DNA of 64,000 bases, from assembly GCF_000771405.1 (NCBI RefSeq), contig NZ_JDUI01000003.1, positions 1 through 64,000 on the forward strand, in the 5' to 3' direction. Source of the DNA: Bifidobacterium pullorum DSM 20433 (GTDB taxonomy: Bacteria > Actinomycetota > Actinomycetes > Actinomycetales > Bifidobacteriaceae). The position numbers and the translations under genes were made by a program. Below the pieces are notes generated by a model, which saw only the letters and a list, made by a program, of their open reading frames with translations, had not been told where the DNA came from and did no database searches. Below, piece by piece: positions 9,898 through 21,213 of this stretch (position 1 is its first letter; each line of letters starts with the position of its first letter).

Positions 9898-11007
9898 CTA
9901 CAGCACCCCCACGTCGCCGGTAGTGACCGTATACTCGCGCCCGCCGGCGTCGCGTATCACCAGCGACGCGTCGAGGTTCAACCGCAGCGCGACACCTCGC
10001 ACCACTCCGCCGTCGGCCAGGCGCGCCTCCACCAGCCGCCCAAGCGTCCAGCACGCCGGTTCCATCTCATCATGCAGCGCAGCGGCATATCCCACGGGAT
10101 TCCCGACGAACGCCCGCAACCGCGAACGAAGCGCGGTCACCATGCGTGCGGCGATCAGGTCCCGCAGTCGCGCCGGCTCGGGCAACGGCGTACGATGCAG
10201 CTGCAACGAGGTGGCAAGCTCCGTCGGCAGACGGTCGGCGGGAATCGCCAGATTCAGACCGATGCCAATCACCAGTCCGACCATCCGCCCATCATCGGAA
10301 ACCGACGGGCATGCTCGCGCCTCGGTCCCGGCAGCCGCACCTGTCACGGCGGATGCGGCACCGCCACAAGGCAGCACCAACTCCAACAAAATCCCGCCGA
10401 GCTTGTGATCGTGGAGGAACACGTCGTTCGGCCATTTCAACCTGAGACCGCACGCATCTTGTCCGCCGGCGGCGCGGTGCGCGCCAGCGATGTCCGCGGA
10501 ACCGTCCTGCGGGGAGTCCGGCGCATCCGGCGATGGGGTTGGCATGTCCAACGATGCGTGTGCGCATGTCGCACCCACCTGCGCGCATACACCGTCGATG
10601 GCCTCCACCGCGGCCAGGCCGGCGATCATCTGCAGCCAGCCGTTGATGCGGGGATCGGTTGCCAGCGATTGCGGCAGCACCGTGGCGAACGACACCATCG
10701 ACGACTCCCCCGGCCGGCTCACCCACTGCCGTCCGAGTCGGCCATGGCCGGCGGTCTGGCTGTCGGCCACGATCACGGCGATGGTCGGCGCGGCGGTGGT
10801 ATCCGCAACCCCGGTATCGCATGCACCCCTGGCGTCAGCGGACGCCTCGGCATCCGCGGCCGAAGCATCGACCGGCGGCCGCATCTCGGACAGCAGCCGT
10901 CGCGCCACCGCATTCGTCGAGTCCACCTCGTCGAACCACAGCACCCTGTCGGCGGCGCGGCAGGTGCACGGCAGACGCCGCATCGCCTCGTTGTTGTTCC
11001 CGTCCAT
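9898..11007 (-). CDS. birA: Biotin--[acetyl-CoA carboxylase] ligase
   Basis: A 369-residue biotin protein ligase that makes biotinyl-AMP and transfers biotin to the carrier Lys of the carboxylase. Conserved segments: WFDEVDSTN at 24-32, GHGRLGRQW at 87-95, KWPNDV with the catalytic Lys at 191, HKLGGILLE, and GIGLN further on. There is no N-terminal helix-turn-helix, so unlike the E. coli enzyme it should not bind DNA. Two low-complexity Ala/Asp/Pro insertions (about 46-73 and 144-187) make it longer than the usual ~270 residues. It converges on bioY. The ribosome site near the ATG at 11007 is close (GGTGGAG), so a start a few codons downstream is possible. Confidence 0.92.
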   Translation of the reverse strand: MDGNNNEAMRRLPCTCRAADRVLWFDEVDSTNAVARRLLSEMRPPVDASAADAEASADARGACDTGVADTTAAPTIAVIVADSQTAGHGRLGRQWVSRPGESSMVSFATVLPQSLATDPRINGWLQMIAGLAAVEAIDGVCAQVGATCAHASLDMPTPSPDAPDSPQDGSADIAGAHRAAGGQDACGLRLKWPNDVFLHDHKLGGILLELVLPCGGAASAVTGAAAGTEARACPSVSDDGRMVGLVIGIGLNLAIPADRLPTELATSLQLHRTPLPEPARLRDLIAARMVTALRSRLRAFVGNPVGYAAALHDEMEPACWTLGRLVEARLADGGVVRGVALRLNLDASLVIRDAGGREYTVTTGDVGVL

Positions 11008-11243
11008 GACTCCACCCTATCGTCACCGGGCTCCACCCGCGCGGCGCACGCGCAGCGTCCCGGCGTCCCGACGATCGTCCCGGCACCCATGCAGGCGGCG
11101 CACCCCATGCGCATCATCCGTCGTTCCACGCGCCCATGCGGGCGACGCACCGTCCCGAAGCGGGCCCCACGTGTGTCGGGGCTTTGCGAGGGTGCGCCGG
11201 ATCCCGACCCGACAATCATCCACGCACGCTACAATTGCCATCC

Positions 11244-13286
11244 ATGACCGAGCCTTCCAGTATGGATATGATGCATGCCGCCGACGGACGACGCCCCGTA
11301 TCCCCAGCTGAGAACGCTCACACCGATGCCGCCGCCAAGGACGTCGCGTCCCACCGCCGCACACGACTGTCACGGTTCGCCGCCGGCGCCCGCTGGGGGG
11401 TGGCGGGGTTCGCCTGCCTGTGGATGGCGTTGTGCACGGCCGTGGGCCCGCTGTACTGGGCCGAGGGGTCGATCGCCGACTGGTCGTGGGCCAACACCGC
11501 GTATTTCCTCGTCTCCTTCGCCGTATACCTGGGCATCGTGACGCTGCTGGTCCGGTACGCCACCGGACGACGCACCCTGCCCCCGCCGCCCATCCCCTGG
11601 AGACGGCGGCTCGTGCATCTGGCCCTGACCGCGCCGGTGCGGGCGCTGGCGCGCGTTGGCTGCCGGCTCCGCCGGATCATCATGCGCGGCACCGACCGGT
11701 GGTGGAAACTGTTCCTTGTCATGCTCGTCGGATGGCTGTGGGTGCCGACGACCCTGCTGAGCGCGTTCGGCGCCGACATCCGCTCGCAGGCGCGCGAATT
11801 CAGTTGGGCGTGGAACCAATGGCTGGGCGTGGACCAGCCGTATATCGGATTCTTCTCCTTCGTGCCGATGGACATCTATCCGACCGCGCATTACCTGTGG
11901 ACGGACGCCCCGACGTATCTGACCAACCAGCACAATATCGTGCTCACCGTGTGCTACGGCGCCGTCGCCGCCGTCTCGCGGTATCTCACCGGTTCGAACG
12001 ACGCCGGGTTCGTGGCGCTGTCGGCGGCGCAATACGTCTTCGCCGCGTTCTGCTGCGCGGCGACCGCCCACAGGTTCTTCAACCTGCCGTTCCCGCGGCC
12101 GGATGGCGGGCGGGAGGCGTCCGGCGAATCCCGGATCGCGGGGGCGCTGCCCCGATTCCTGATCCTGCTGTTCTTCATGGTCTGCCCGCTGGCCGTGTTC
12201 GCCACGATTTCGCTGACCAAGTCGCCGCTGTTCGCGTTCGCGTTCGTCTGGTGGTTCGGCGTGTGGTACGAGCTGCATATGACACGTGGCGGGCTGCGGC
12301 GAGACGGAAGGCCCCTGCGGCTGCGCAAGTGCTCCTGGTTGGCGTTCGCCGCCGCATCCTGCGTGATGCTGATCTCCGCCAAATACGCGTGGTACATCAT
12401 CGTGTTGCAGGTCGTGCTGGCGTTGCTGGCTGACCGGAAGCGCTGGCGCGTCTATGTGACCGCCCTGCTGCTGCCGACGGTGCTCATCCACGGCGGCATA
12501 TCGCTGATGATCCGATCGGGGCTCATCATCGACGGCGACCCGATCGAAAGCCGGGGCATCCAGCTCCAGCAGATCGCGCGCGTGGCCAAACTCAATCCCG
12601 ACGGCATCCCCGATTCGGCCGCGGAGCTGCTGGAACCGATCTTCAATCTGGATCAGATGGCGGACGCGTACCGTCAGGATGACGCGGACCCGGTCAAATC
12701 CTCCGGCGTCCAATCCAAGAAGGTCAGCTATAAATGGCGCACGGTGACCGAGGAGGACATGGCGCAGTTCAACAGCGCGTGGGCCCAGATCGTGGCCGCC
12801 AACCCGGTGATCGCCCTCGACGCGTTGCTGGCCAAGTGCTACGGCTATTTCGACGTGACCGCCAGCCCGTACGTTTCGATGGATTACTACGTGGACAGCA
12901 TCTATGTGCAGGACCAGACCGAATGGATCAAGGACTGGTGCCACGACTGGAGAGCGGCGGTCGCCGAATTCGCGCGGGATTGGGGCGCCGTGCCGGTGCT
13001 CGGATGGCTGACGCACGGCAACCTGTACGTGTCGCTGACGCTGCTGATCGGCGCGGCGGAACTCGTGCTCCGGCGGTGGAGCACGCTCGCCTGGCACATG
13101 CCGTTGGCGTTGCTGATGGGCGTCATGATCACCGCGCCGGCCAACAACTTCGAGCGGCATATGCTGCCCGTGGCGTTCTGCTTCGGGTTCCTGTGCCTGA
13201 CGTTCTGGAGGGAATCCCTCGCCTCGCGCCGCAAGGCGGACGTCATACCCGCAAATCCGCCGGATACGGATACAGTGGAATCATGA
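11244..13286 (+). CDS. Large polytopic membrane protein, possibly a DUF6020/GT-C-like protein
   Basis: About 680 residues with at least ten hydrophobic segments spread along the protein, for example VSFAVYLGIVTLLV, FLILLFFMVCPLAVFATISL and PLALLMGVMITAPANN near the C-terminus. The arrangement (loops with Asp and aromatic residues between membrane helices, and an ERHMLPV segment at the start of the last helix) resembles polytopic GT-C glycosyltransferase-like proteins and the DUF6020 proteins common in bifidobacteria. This is a resemblance, not a proven function. The frame is open upstream, but TACAAT at 11230-11235 lies so close to the ATG at 11244 that a short-leader or leaderless mRNA is likely. 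Its stop overlaps the start of the next gene (ATGA), so the two are coupled. Confidence 0.75.
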   Translation: MTEPSSMDMMHAADGRRPVSPAENAHTDAAAKDVASHRRTRLSRFAAGARWGVAGFACLWMALCTAVGPLYWAEGSIADWSWANTAYFLVSFAVYLGIVTLLVRYATGRRTLPPPPIPWRRRLVHLALTAPVRALARVGCRLRRIIMRGTDRWWKLFLVMLVGWLWVPTTLLSAFGADIRSQAREFSWAWNQWLGVDQPYIGFFSFVPMDIYPTAHYLWTDAPTYLTNQHNIVLTVCYGAVAAVSRYLTGSNDAGFVALSAAQYVFAAFCCAATAHRFFNLPFPRPDGGREASGESRIAGALPRFLILLFFMVCPLAVFATISLTKSPLFAFAFVWWFGVWYELHMTRGGLRRDGRPLRLRKCSWLAFAAASCVMLISAKYAWYIIVLQVVLALLADRKRWRVYVTALLLPTVLIHGGISLMIRSGLIIDGDPIESRGIQLQQIARVAKLNPDGIPDSAAELLEPIFNLDQMADAYRQDDADPVKSSGVQSKKVSYKWRTVTEEDMAQFNSAWAQIVAANPVIALDALLAKCYGYFDVTASPYVSMDYYVDSIYVQDQTEWIKDWCHDWRAAVAEFARDWGAVPVLGWLTHGNLYVSLTLLIGAAELVLRRWSTLAWHMPLALLMGVMITAPANNFERHMLPVAFCFGFLCLTFWRESLASRRKADVIPANPPDTDTVES

Positions 13287-14131
13287 CTCCATCCGTCTGG
13301 CCGTTATCATCCCACCGTCGCCATGCCGAACAGCAGCATGATGTTCCCGGCGACCTGCTCTCGCTGCTGCAGCGCGGCGAGGGGGATTCCGTCGATGCCC
13401 GGATCGAATCCGTGGCGTTCGAGTGTCTGGCGGAGGGCGTGGCCGATGACCGCGTGATGTCGCTGCTGCGCGTGCTGGGCTGGCGTGACCTGTTCACATG
13501 CTTCACCGTGGCCGGCACCCCCGCCAAGGGGATGGCCGATTCCGGACGGGTGATCCGCGAGGCGGTCCGCGATCTCGGCGGCTCGCACTGCGTCATCGGC
13601 ATGAGAGGGGCCTGGTGCGTGGCCCTGGTGGAGATGCAGAGCGCCGTCACCCCGGAAGTGGCCTGCACGGCCATGGCCGAAGCGTTCCATGACCAGGCTC
13701 CGCTGTGTCTGGGGCCGGTGTGCCAGCAGGTCGAGGGGGCCCGCCGCAGCGTGCAGAGCGTGTTGTCGGCGTTGGCGGCCGCACCGGCGCTTGCCTCGCT
13801 GCCGAGGCCGATGCGGGCCGACGATGTGCTGCCCGAACGGGCGCTGCTGGGCGATGCCGTTGCGCGCGACGAGCTGGTCGAAACCGTGTATCGCTCGCTG
13901 AAGGGGGACAATGCCGACGATCCCACACTGGCCACGGTCTCGGCGTTCCTGAAATCCGGCAACTCGCTGGAGACCACGGCCAAGGAGCTCAACGTGCACC
14001 CCAACACGGTGCGGTACCGGTTGAAGCGCGCCGCCGAGTCCACCGGCTGGGACGCCACCGATCCGCGGGAGAGCTACGTGCTGCAGACCGCCATCGCGCT
14101 GGGGCTCATGAGGGACGCCGCGCAGCGCTGA
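13283..14131 (+). CDS. PucR/CdaR-type helix-turn-helix transcriptional regulator
   Basis: A 282-residue protein whose C-terminus carries the PucR-family helix-turn-helix: a segment from SLETTAKELNVHPNTVRYRL at about 225-245, then an Ala/Leu helix that closes the protein. The N-terminal ~200 residues look like a GGDEF-like sensory region without catalytic motifs. The ATG at 13283 overlaps the stop of the membrane protein gene by 4 bases (ATGA). Actinobacterial regulators of fatty-acid synthesis such as Streptomyces FasR have the same kind of C-terminal domain, and the FAS operon lies 8 kb away, but a regulatory link here is only a guess. It could equally control the coupled membrane protein. 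Confidence 0.8.
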   Translation: MTPSVWPLSSHRRHAEQQHDVPGDLLSLLQRGEGDSVDARIESVAFECLAEGVADDRVMSLLRVLGWRDLFTCFTVAGTPAKGMADSGRVIREAVRDLGGSHCVIGMRGAWCVALVEMQSAVTPEVACTAMAEAFHDQAPLCLGPVCQQVEGARRSVQSVLSALAAAPALASLPRPMRADDVLPERALLGDAVARDELVETVYRSLKGDNADDPTLATVSAFLKSGNSLETTAKELNVHPNTVRYRLKRAAESTGWDATDPRESYVLQTAIALGLMRDAAQR

Positions 14132-14168
14132 CCGGCTTGAGGAAACCGGCGATTCGCCCCGGAATACG

Positions 14169-14205
14169 CTGAACCCCGCCTCCGGCAAGCGGATGCGGGG
14201 TTCAG
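14169..14205. terminator. Bidirectional stem-loop between the PucR gene and rplA
   Basis: CTGAACCCCGC pairs with GCGGGGTTCAG (11-bp perfect stem, 15-base loop) between two convergent genes, 37 bp after the regulator stop and 28 bp after the rplA stop on the other strand. No long T tract on either side. Confidence 0.65.
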
Positions 14206-14233
14206 CGGTCCGTACAGACGAAACGTTCCGCGA

Positions 14234-14926
14234 TCAGACCAGGGTCATCGGGTCGACCGGGACGCCCGGGGCCATCGTGGAGGTGATGGTCGCCTTGGTG
14301 ATGTAGCGGCCCTTCACGGTGGACGGCTTCAGGCGCTTGACCTCTTCGGCCACGGCCTTGAAGTTCTCGACCAGCGCGTTCTCGTCGAACGAGAGCTTGC
14401 CGATCAGGAAGCTCAGGTTGCCGTGACGATCGACACGGAACTCGATCTTGCCGCCCTTGATGTCGGCGACGGCCTTGGCCACATCCATGGTCACGGTGCC
14501 GGTCTTCGGGTTCGGCATCAGGCCACGCGGACCGAGCACGCGGCCCAGACGGCCGACCTTGCCCATCATGTCCGGGGTGGCGACCACGGCGTCGAAGTCG
14601 AGGAAGCCGCCGGCGACCTTCTCGATGAGCTCGTCATCGCCGACGATGTCGGCGCCGGCCTCGGTGGCCTCGGTGGCCTTCGGGCCGCGGGCGAACACCA
14701 GGACCTTGGCGGTCTTACCGGTGCCGTGGGGCAGGTTGACGGTGCCGCGGACCAGCTGGTCGGCCTTGCGCGGGTCAACGTTCAGACGCAGCACGGCCTC
14801 GACCGTCTGATCGAACTTGTACGACGGCATGCTCTTGAGCAGAGCGATAGCCTCGGCGCCGGTGTACAGGTTGTTGCGATCGATCTTCTCGGCCGCTTCG
14901 CGGTACTTCTTGGAATGCTTAGCCAT
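14234..14926 (-). CDS. rplA: 50S ribosomal protein L1
   Basis: A 230-residue L1, the usual length. Recognisable parts are [11 protein letters not shown] at the N-terminus, the [14 protein letters not shown] segment, [15 protein letters not shown] in the middle, and [10 protein letters not shown] toward the end. L1 binds 23S rRNA at the E-site stalk and, in many bacteria, represses its own mRNA. It follows rplK by 14 bp, the standard L11-L1 operon, with secE-nusG upstream on the same strand. Confidence 0.98.
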   Translation of the reverse strand: MAKHSKKYREAAEKIDRNNLYTGAEAIALLKSMPSYKFDQTVEAVLRLNVDPRKADQLVRGTVNLPHGTGKTAKVLVFARGPKATEATEAGADIVGDDELIEKVAGGFLDFDAVVATPDMMGKVGRLGRVLGPRGLMPNPKTGTVTMDVAKAVADIKGGKIEFRVDRHGNLSFLIGKLSFDENALVENFKAVAEEVKRLKPSTVKGRYITKATITSTMAPGVPVDPMTLV

Positions 14927-14940
14927 CTGTCCTTCTCCTC

Positions 14941-15372
14941 TCAGTCGGTCACCGTGATGCCCATGGAACGGGCGGTACCCTCGATGATCTTCATGCCGGC
15001 CTCGACGTCGCGAGCGGACAGATCAGGCATCTTGGTCTCCGCGATCTCGCGGATCTGAGCCTTGGTGACGGAGCCGACCTTGTGGGTCAGCGGGTTCTCG
15101 GTGCCCTTCTGGATACCGGCGGCCTGCTTGAGCAGGGCCGCGGCCGGCGGGGTCTTGAGAACGAAGGTGAAGGAGCGATCCTCGTAGACGGTGATCTCAA
15201 CCGGGACGATCTGGCCCATCTTGTCCTGCGTGGCCGCGTTGTAGGCCTTGCAGAAGTCCATGATGTTGACGCCATGCGAACCCAGGGCCGGGCCGAGCGG
15301 CGGGGCCGGGTTGGCCTTGCCCGCCTGAATCTCGAGCTTGATCAGCGCTGAGACCTTCTTCTTGGGAGCCAT
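14941..15372 (-). CDS. rplK: 50S ribosomal protein L11
   Basis: A 143-residue L11 with the Pro-rich N-terminal rRNA/GTPase-centre part ([19 protein letters not shown]) and a C-terminal RNA-binding part ending in [15 protein letters not shown]. First gene of the L11-L1 operon. A leader of about 110 nt separates it from a likely -10 (CATAAT on the minus strand, near 15493-15498). Confidence 0.98.
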   Translation of the reverse strand: MAPKKKVSALIKLEIQAGKANPAPPLGPALGSHGVNIMDFCKAYNAATQDKMGQIVPVEITVYEDRSFTFVLKTPPAAALLKQAAGIQKGTENPLTHKVGSVTKAQIREIAETKMPDLSARDVEAGMKIIEGTARSMGITVTD

Positions 15373-15520
15373 AAATGGTTCTTCTTTCTGTGAAGCGGTG
15401 CAAACGGCGGCGGTCCTGCGACCGCCTCCTCCCGCAACGGGTATTGCTGTGCTGTGCTAGCGGGTCTCCCCTCCAGACACAAGCTTTCCCATTATGCCGA
15501 CCCTGCCGGACATTCCCACG
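15373..15520 (-). promoter_or_regulatory. rplK-rplA promoter and leader, candidate L1 autoregulatory site
   Basis: The non-coding stretch upstream of rplK holds a CATAAT hexamer on the minus strand at 15493-15498 and, in the transcribed leader, a perfect stem-loop at 15409-15426 (GGCGGTC / GACCGCC). L1 is known to repress L11-L1 mRNAs through a leader structure that mimics its 23S rRNA site; that this hairpin is that structure is inference. Together with the palindrome at 15521-15650 and the terminator at 15681-15708 it fills the 347 bp between rplK and nusG. Confidence 0.4.
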
Positions 15521-15650
15521 CCCTCCCCTCCCGCTCCGGACTCTGATCTATCGTGACCGTGATCCAATCTCAACATCCTTGGAATTCCGCCGTTTCCAGC
15601 AATGAATCAGAGTCACGATGCATCAGAGTCCGGGAACCGGGAGGGACGGG
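15521..15650. repeat. Imperfect palindromic element, family A, copy 1
   Basis: About 130 bp. The left arm (C-rich, then CCGGACTCTGAT..ATCGTGAC) and right arm (..GTCACGATGCATCAGAGTCCGG, then G-rich) are inverted copies of each other with a few mismatches, around a ~45-bp centre. The same arms and a similar centre occur at 26247-26381 and 53841-53976. No ORF of note. It sits between the nusG terminator and the rplK promoter. Confidence 0.85.
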
Positions 15651-15680
15651 ATGGTGGGGCGGGCAAAACCTGGGGAAACG

Positions 15681-15708
15681 AAGAAACCCCGCCGAAGCGG
15701 GGTTTCTT
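15681..15708 (-). terminator. Intrinsic terminator of secE-nusG with a UUCG loop
   Basis: A 12-bp perfect stem (AAGAAACCCCGC / GCGGGGTTTCTT) closed by TTCG when read on the minus strand, i.e. the very stable C(UUCG)G tetraloop, 11 bp after the nusG stop. T residues in the distal arm (TTTCTT) act as a short U tract. Confidence 0.85.
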
Positions 15709-15719
15709 TGGTACGAGTA

Positions 15720-16493
15720 TCAGCCGAGCTTTTCGACCTGGTCGAAGCCCAGTTCGACCGGTGTGTCACGGCCGAAGATGGAGACCAGCACGGTAAGCTT
15801 CTGCGTGGTCGGCTCCACATCGGAGATCACGGCGGGCATCGTGGTGAACGGGCCATCGGTGACGGTGACCTGATCGCCCACGGCGTAGGAGACCTCGACA
15901 GTGCGCTTCTTGGCCGCGGCGGGCTTGTCACCGGCCTTCTTCAACGCCTCGGAGGCGATCATCGGGGCCATCATCGCCACGACTTCCTTGCGCGTCAACG
16001 GCGCGGGATCCTTGGTCGGGCCGACGAAGCCGGTCACGCCCTCGGTCTCACGCACGATGCGGCGGGCGTCCTCATCCGGCCACATGCGGATGAGCACATA
16101 CCCGGGCACGCGGACGCGGGTGATGACCTTCTTGCCCTTGTCGGTATGCTTCTCGACCTCCTCCATGGGCACCTCGACCTGGAAGATCTTGTCTTCAAGG
16201 CCGAAGCTGGCCACACGGGACTCCACATTGGTCTTCACGCGCTTCTCATAGCCGGAATAGGTGTGGAGCACATACCACTTGCCTTCCAGCGTGCGCAGGC
16301 TCTTGGAGAACTCCTCCACGGCCTTGGCGCCGGGATCGAGCTCCTCGTCGGAGGATTCTTCGGCGTCCGCGGTCTGCTCCACGGCAGGCTCGGAATCAGC
16401 CGCCTGCGGCTCATCCGCCACGGCCGGCTCTTCGCCGGTCTCGGGGATGTCAGGCAGCTCGTCGAGATTGTCGAGATTCACTTCGTCAGTCAT
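15720..16493 (-). CDS. nusG: Transcription termination/antitermination factor NusG
   Basis: A 257-residue NusG. The first ~70 residues are an acidic, disordered extension typical of actinobacteria. The NGN domain follows ([18 protein letters not shown] near 84-101, then VPGYVLIRM), and the KOW domain closes the protein ([19 protein letters not shown]). NusG binds RNA polymerase and links it to the ribosome or Rho. It lies 25 bp after secE and shares a transcript with it. Confidence 0.97.
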   Translation of the reverse strand: MTDEVNLDNLDELPDIPETGEEPAVADEPQAADSEPAVEQTADAEESSDEELDPGAKAVEEFSKSLRTLEGKWYVLHTYSGYEKRVKTNVESRVASFGLEDKIFQVEVPMEEVEKHTDKGKKVITRVRVPGYVLIRMWPDEDARRIVRETEGVTGFVGPTKDPAPLTRKEVVAMMAPMIASEALKKAGDKPAAAKKRTVEVSYAVGDQVTVTDGPFTTMPAVISDVEPTTQKLTVLVSIFGRDTPVELGFDQVEKLG

Positions 16494-16518
16494 GCATTCA
16501 CCTTCAGATCGGGATCAA

Positions 16519-16746
16519 TCAGCCGAACATCCACAGCATGAGCTTGCCCAGGCCGAGATCCATACCGGTCACGATTGCCATCAGGAAGAGCACGAAGATA
16601 AACACCGCAAGCGCCCAGAAGAACAGTTCCTTGCTGGTCGGGGTCACCACTTTGCGCAGCTCGTCGACGATCTGCTTGATGAACATGCCGATACGCATGA
16701 AGATGTTCGGCTTCTTGGCTTGCGCGCTGGTGCTTCTCTTCGCCAT
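16519..16746 (-). CDS. secE: Preprotein translocase subunit SecE
   Basis: A 75-residue SecE from the ATG at 16746. It has a basic N-terminus, an amphipathic segment with FIKQIVDELRKVVTPTSKEL, and one membrane helix (FFWALAVFIFVLFLMAIVTG). SecE clamps SecY in the membrane. The frame is open upstream into the tRNA-Trp gene, but that part is not protein. Gene order tRNA-Trp, secE, nusG, rplK, rplA is the standard bacterial arrangement. Confidence 0.96.
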   Translation of the reverse strand: MAKRSTSAQAKKPNIFMRIGMFIKQIVDELRKVVTPTSKELFFWALAVFIFVLFLMAIVTGMDLGLGKLMLWMFG

Positions 16747-16782
16747 AGTCCGTCCTTCACTTCGGCTTGCAATGGAAAAAAT

Positions 16783-16858
16783 TGGCAGGGACGGCGGGAC
16801 TCGAACCCACAACCTACGGTTTTGGAGACCGTTGCGCTACCAATTGCGCCACATCCCT
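16783..16858 (-). tRNA. tRNA-Trp (anticodon CCA)
   Basis: Read on the minus strand, a 7-bp acceptor stem AGGGATG/CGTCCCT, D arm with GGTAGCGC, anticodon loop CTCCAAA giving CCA, and T arm GGTTCGAGTCC. The 3' CCA is encoded (16783-16785). It lies 36 bp upstream of secE on the same strand. Confidence 0.97.
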
Positions 16859-17010
16859 AGGTGAACTTTGCCCACAGCCGTGCGAATGCATCAGCCGGCG
16901 GGCAAAACCGCCAAGAGGCAATCATAGCGGGTCCCGTCGATTTCGTCCACCTCGCGGTGTTCGCTCGTCGACAAACCGCTATTTTTCACCGTTTGTTCCG
17001 GTGTGTCCCG

Positions 17011-18216
17011 TCAGCCGACCCACGCCTGGAACCGGCGCATGCCTTCGGCCAGCTGGTCGTCGGCCAAGGCGTAGGAGAACCGCAGGTAGCCGGGTGCGCC
17101 GAACGCCTCGCCGGGGACCGCGGCCACATGCGCCTCGTCCAGCAGCATCGCCGCCAGTTCGGCGGAGGTCGAAGCCACCGAGCCGTTGGCGCCCAGCGGC
17201 CGGTTCAGCAGCCCGGAGACGTCGGCGAAGGCGTAGAACGCGCCGGTCGGGGTCGGGCAGTGCACGCCGTCGACCGCGTTCAGCGCGGCCACGATGGCCT
17301 TGCGCCGCACGTCAAAGGCCTCGCGCATGGCATAGACGGCATCGAGGTCGCCCGCCACCGCGGCCAGCGCCGCGCGCTGCGAGACGTTCGCCACGTTCGA
17401 GGTCATGTGCCCCTGCAGCTTGGAGGCGGCTTTGGCCACCGGCTCGGGCGCCACCATCCAGCCGACGCGCCAGCCGGTCATCGCGTAGGTCTTGGCCACG
17501 CCGTTGAGCACGAGCAGCTGGTCGCGCACCTCGGGCACCACCGCGCCGATATAGGCGGTTTTGGCGCCGTCATAGTTGAGATGCTCGTAGATTTCGTCGG
17601 AGACCACCCACACGTGGTGCTCCACCGCCCAGCGGCCGATCGCCTCGATCGTCTCGCGGCTCCACACCGCACCGGTCGGGTTCGACGGCGAGGTGACGAT
17701 GATCGCCTTGGTCCGCTCGGTACGCGCCGCCTCGATGGCCTCGATATCCGGCTCGAAGGCGCGGTCGGCGCCGGCGAACACCTCGACGGGCACGCCGCCC
17801 GCCAGCTTGACCGCTTCGGGATAGCTGGTCCAGTACGGGGTAGGGATGATGACCTCGTCGCCATCATTGAGCAGGATCTGGAAGGCCTCGTAGACGGCCT
17901 GCTTGCCGCCGTTGGTGACCACCACCTGCTCGGGGGTCACCTCATAGCCGGAATCACGCAGCATCTTGCGGGCGATGGCTTGACGCAGCTCCGGCAGGCC
18001 GGGGGTCGGCGTGTACCGGTGGTTCCGCTGGTCGCGGCACGCCTCGGCGGCGGCCTCGACCACATAGTCCGGGGTCGGGAAGTTCGGCTCGCCGGCACCG
18101 AAGCCGATAACGTCGATGCCCGCCGCCTTCATGGCCTTGGCCTTGGAATCCACGGCCAGCGTGGCGCTCGGCGCCACATTGTTGATACGTTCGCTCAGGG
18201 TCTGCCAGTCTGCCAT
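17011..18216 (-). CDS. aspC: Aspartate/aromatic aminotransferase (class I PLP enzyme)
   Basis: About 401 residues from the ATG at 18216. It is a fold-type I aminotransferase: [15 protein letters not shown] near the N-terminus, [25 protein letters not shown], the PLP Lys in [16 protein letters not shown], and [14 protein letters not shown] at the end. It most likely exchanges the amino group between aspartate and glutamate (PLP cofactor, cytosol). Three in-frame ATGs lie within 16 bases (18231, 18222, 18216); GGGGA stands 8 bases before the last, which I chose. The frame stays open further upstream to 18591. Confidence 0.9.
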   Translation of the reverse strand: MADWQTLSERINNVAPSATLAVDSKAKAMKAAGIDVIGFGAGEPNFPTPDYVVEAAAEACRDQRNHRYTPTPGLPELRQAIARKMLRDSGYEVTPEQVVVTNGGKQAVYEAFQILLNDGDEVIIPTPYWTSYPEAVKLAGGVPVEVFAGADRAFEPDIEAIEAARTERTKAIIVTSPSNPTGAVWSRETIEAIGRWAVEHHVWVVSDEIYEHLNYDGAKTAYIGAVVPEVRDQLLVLNGVAKTYAMTGWRVGWMVAPEPVAKAASKLQGHMTSNVANVSQRAALAAVAGDLDAVYAMREAFDVRRKAIVAALNAVDGVHCPTPTGAFYAFADVSGLLNRPLGANGSVASTSAELAAMLLDEAHVAAVPGEAFGAPGYLRFSYALADDQLAEGMRRFQAWVG

Positions 18217-18284
18217 AGTCATGGTCCCCATGCTAGCCCCACGCGCCGAGAACGCCGCGCCGCGGAACGCCGGCACGGCCCCGC

Positions 18285-19418
18285 TCAGACCAGAACCAGG
18301 TCGTCCCGATGGATCAGCGGATGCGCGTACGCCTCGCCCAGGAAACGCTTGAGCTGGGCCGTGTTGCGCCCGAGCATCTGCGGAATCTCCTCGGAGTCGA
18401 ACCCCGCCAGGCCACGCGCCAGATGGGTGCCGTCCTCGGCGTCCACCCATACCGGGTCGCCGGCGGAGAACCCGCCGCGCACCTCGAGCGCACCGGCCGC
18501 CAACAGGCTGGCCCGTCCCCCGCGCACGGCCCGCGCCGCCCCCTCGTCGACCACGATCGTCCCACGCGGTTCCGCCGCGAATCCGATCCACAACCGGCGC
18601 GAGGAGCCGCGATCATGCACGGGCGCGAACACTGTCCCCACCGGGTCGCCCATCATCGCCGGTCCGGCGTTCGCCGCGCTGGTCAGCACCACGGGCACAC
18701 CGGAGACCGCGGCGATCCTGGCCGCCTCGAGCTTGGTGACCATGCCGCCGGTGCCGACGCCGGAGGTGCTGCCGCCCACCGTCACCTCATGCAACGTGTC
18801 GACGACGTTCGGCACGTAGTCGATGCGCCGCGCACCGGGGCTGCCGGGAGGCGCGGTGTACAGGGCGTCCACGTCGGTGAGCAGGACGAGCGCATCGGCG
18901 CGCACGATGTTGGCCACGAGCGCGGAGAGCCGGTCGTTGTCGCCGAAGCGGATCTCGTTGCTGGCCAGGGCGTCGTTCTCGTTGACGATCGGCACGACGT
19001 CGAGGTCCAACAGCCGTTCGAGCGTGCGCCGGGCGTTGCGGTACTGCGTGGCGCGGATCGTGTCCCCGGCGGTGATGAGGATCTGCCCCACACGGATGCC
19101 GAAACGCGCGAACGCGGCCTCGTACCGTGCCATGAGCAGTCCCTGGCCGACCGAGGCGGCGGCCTGCTGGGTGGCCACGTCGCGCGGTCGTTCGCTGAAG
19201 CCGAGCGGGCCGAATCCGGCCGCGATGGCGCCCGACGAGACCAGGACGACGCGGGCCCCGGCGTTGACGTTGGCCGCCACGGCCGCCGTCAACGCCTCCA
19301 GTTTGGCGGCGTCCAGATGGCCGGACGGCCGCGTCAGCGAGCTCGACCCGACCTTGACCACGACGGTCCCCGCCTGCGCGACGGCCCGCCGCACCTGTGT
19401 CTGGCTTGGTGTGGACAC
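18285..19418 (-). CDS. proB: Glutamate 5-kinase
   Basis: About 377 residues. It phosphorylates glutamate as the first step of proline synthesis. The N-terminal amino-acid kinase domain shows [37 protein letters not shown] and [13 protein letters not shown]; a C-terminal PUA domain follows ([14 protein letters not shown]). The start chosen is the GTG at 19418, because AAGGAG lies 7 bases upstream; the longer ATG form from 19457 would overlap obg by 23 bases and lacks a comparable site. It follows obg closely on the same strand, a common pairing (obg-proB). Confidence 0.94.
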   Translation of the reverse strand: MSTPSQTQVRRAVAQAGTVVVKVGSSSLTRPSGHLDAAKLEALTAAVAANVNAGARVVLVSSGAIAAGFGPLGFSERPRDVATQQAAASVGQGLLMARYEAAFARFGIRVGQILITAGDTIRATQYRNARRTLERLLDLDVVPIVNENDALASNEIRFGDNDRLSALVANIVRADALVLLTDVDALYTAPPGSPGARRIDYVPNVVDTLHEVTVGGSTSGVGTGGMVTKLEAARIAAVSGVPVVLTSAANAGPAMMGDPVGTVFAPVHDRGSSRRLWIGFAAEPRGTIVVDEGAARAVRGGRASLLAAGALEVRGGFSAGDPVWVDAEDGTHLARGLAGFDSEEIPQMLGRNTAQLKRFLGEAYAHPLIHRDDLVLV

Positions 19419-19434
19419 GGTTGGACTCCTTACG

Positions 19435-21117
<1,683 letters not shown>

Positions 21118-21160
21118 CTACCTTACCGTGTGCCCCTGCCCGTGGCCGAGGATAGCAAAA

Positions 21161-21189
21161 GCCGCATCCCGTGGATTGCGGGATGCGGC
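21161..21189 (-). terminator. Intrinsic terminator after rpmA
   Basis: GCCGCATCCCG pairs with CGGGATGCGGC (11 bp, 7-base loop), followed on the minus strand by TTTTGC. It lies between rpmA and obg, so obg may depend on read-through or its own promoter. Confidence 0.8.
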
Positions 21190-21213
21190 CCAAACGTATT
21201 GCGCCTGCGGAAA

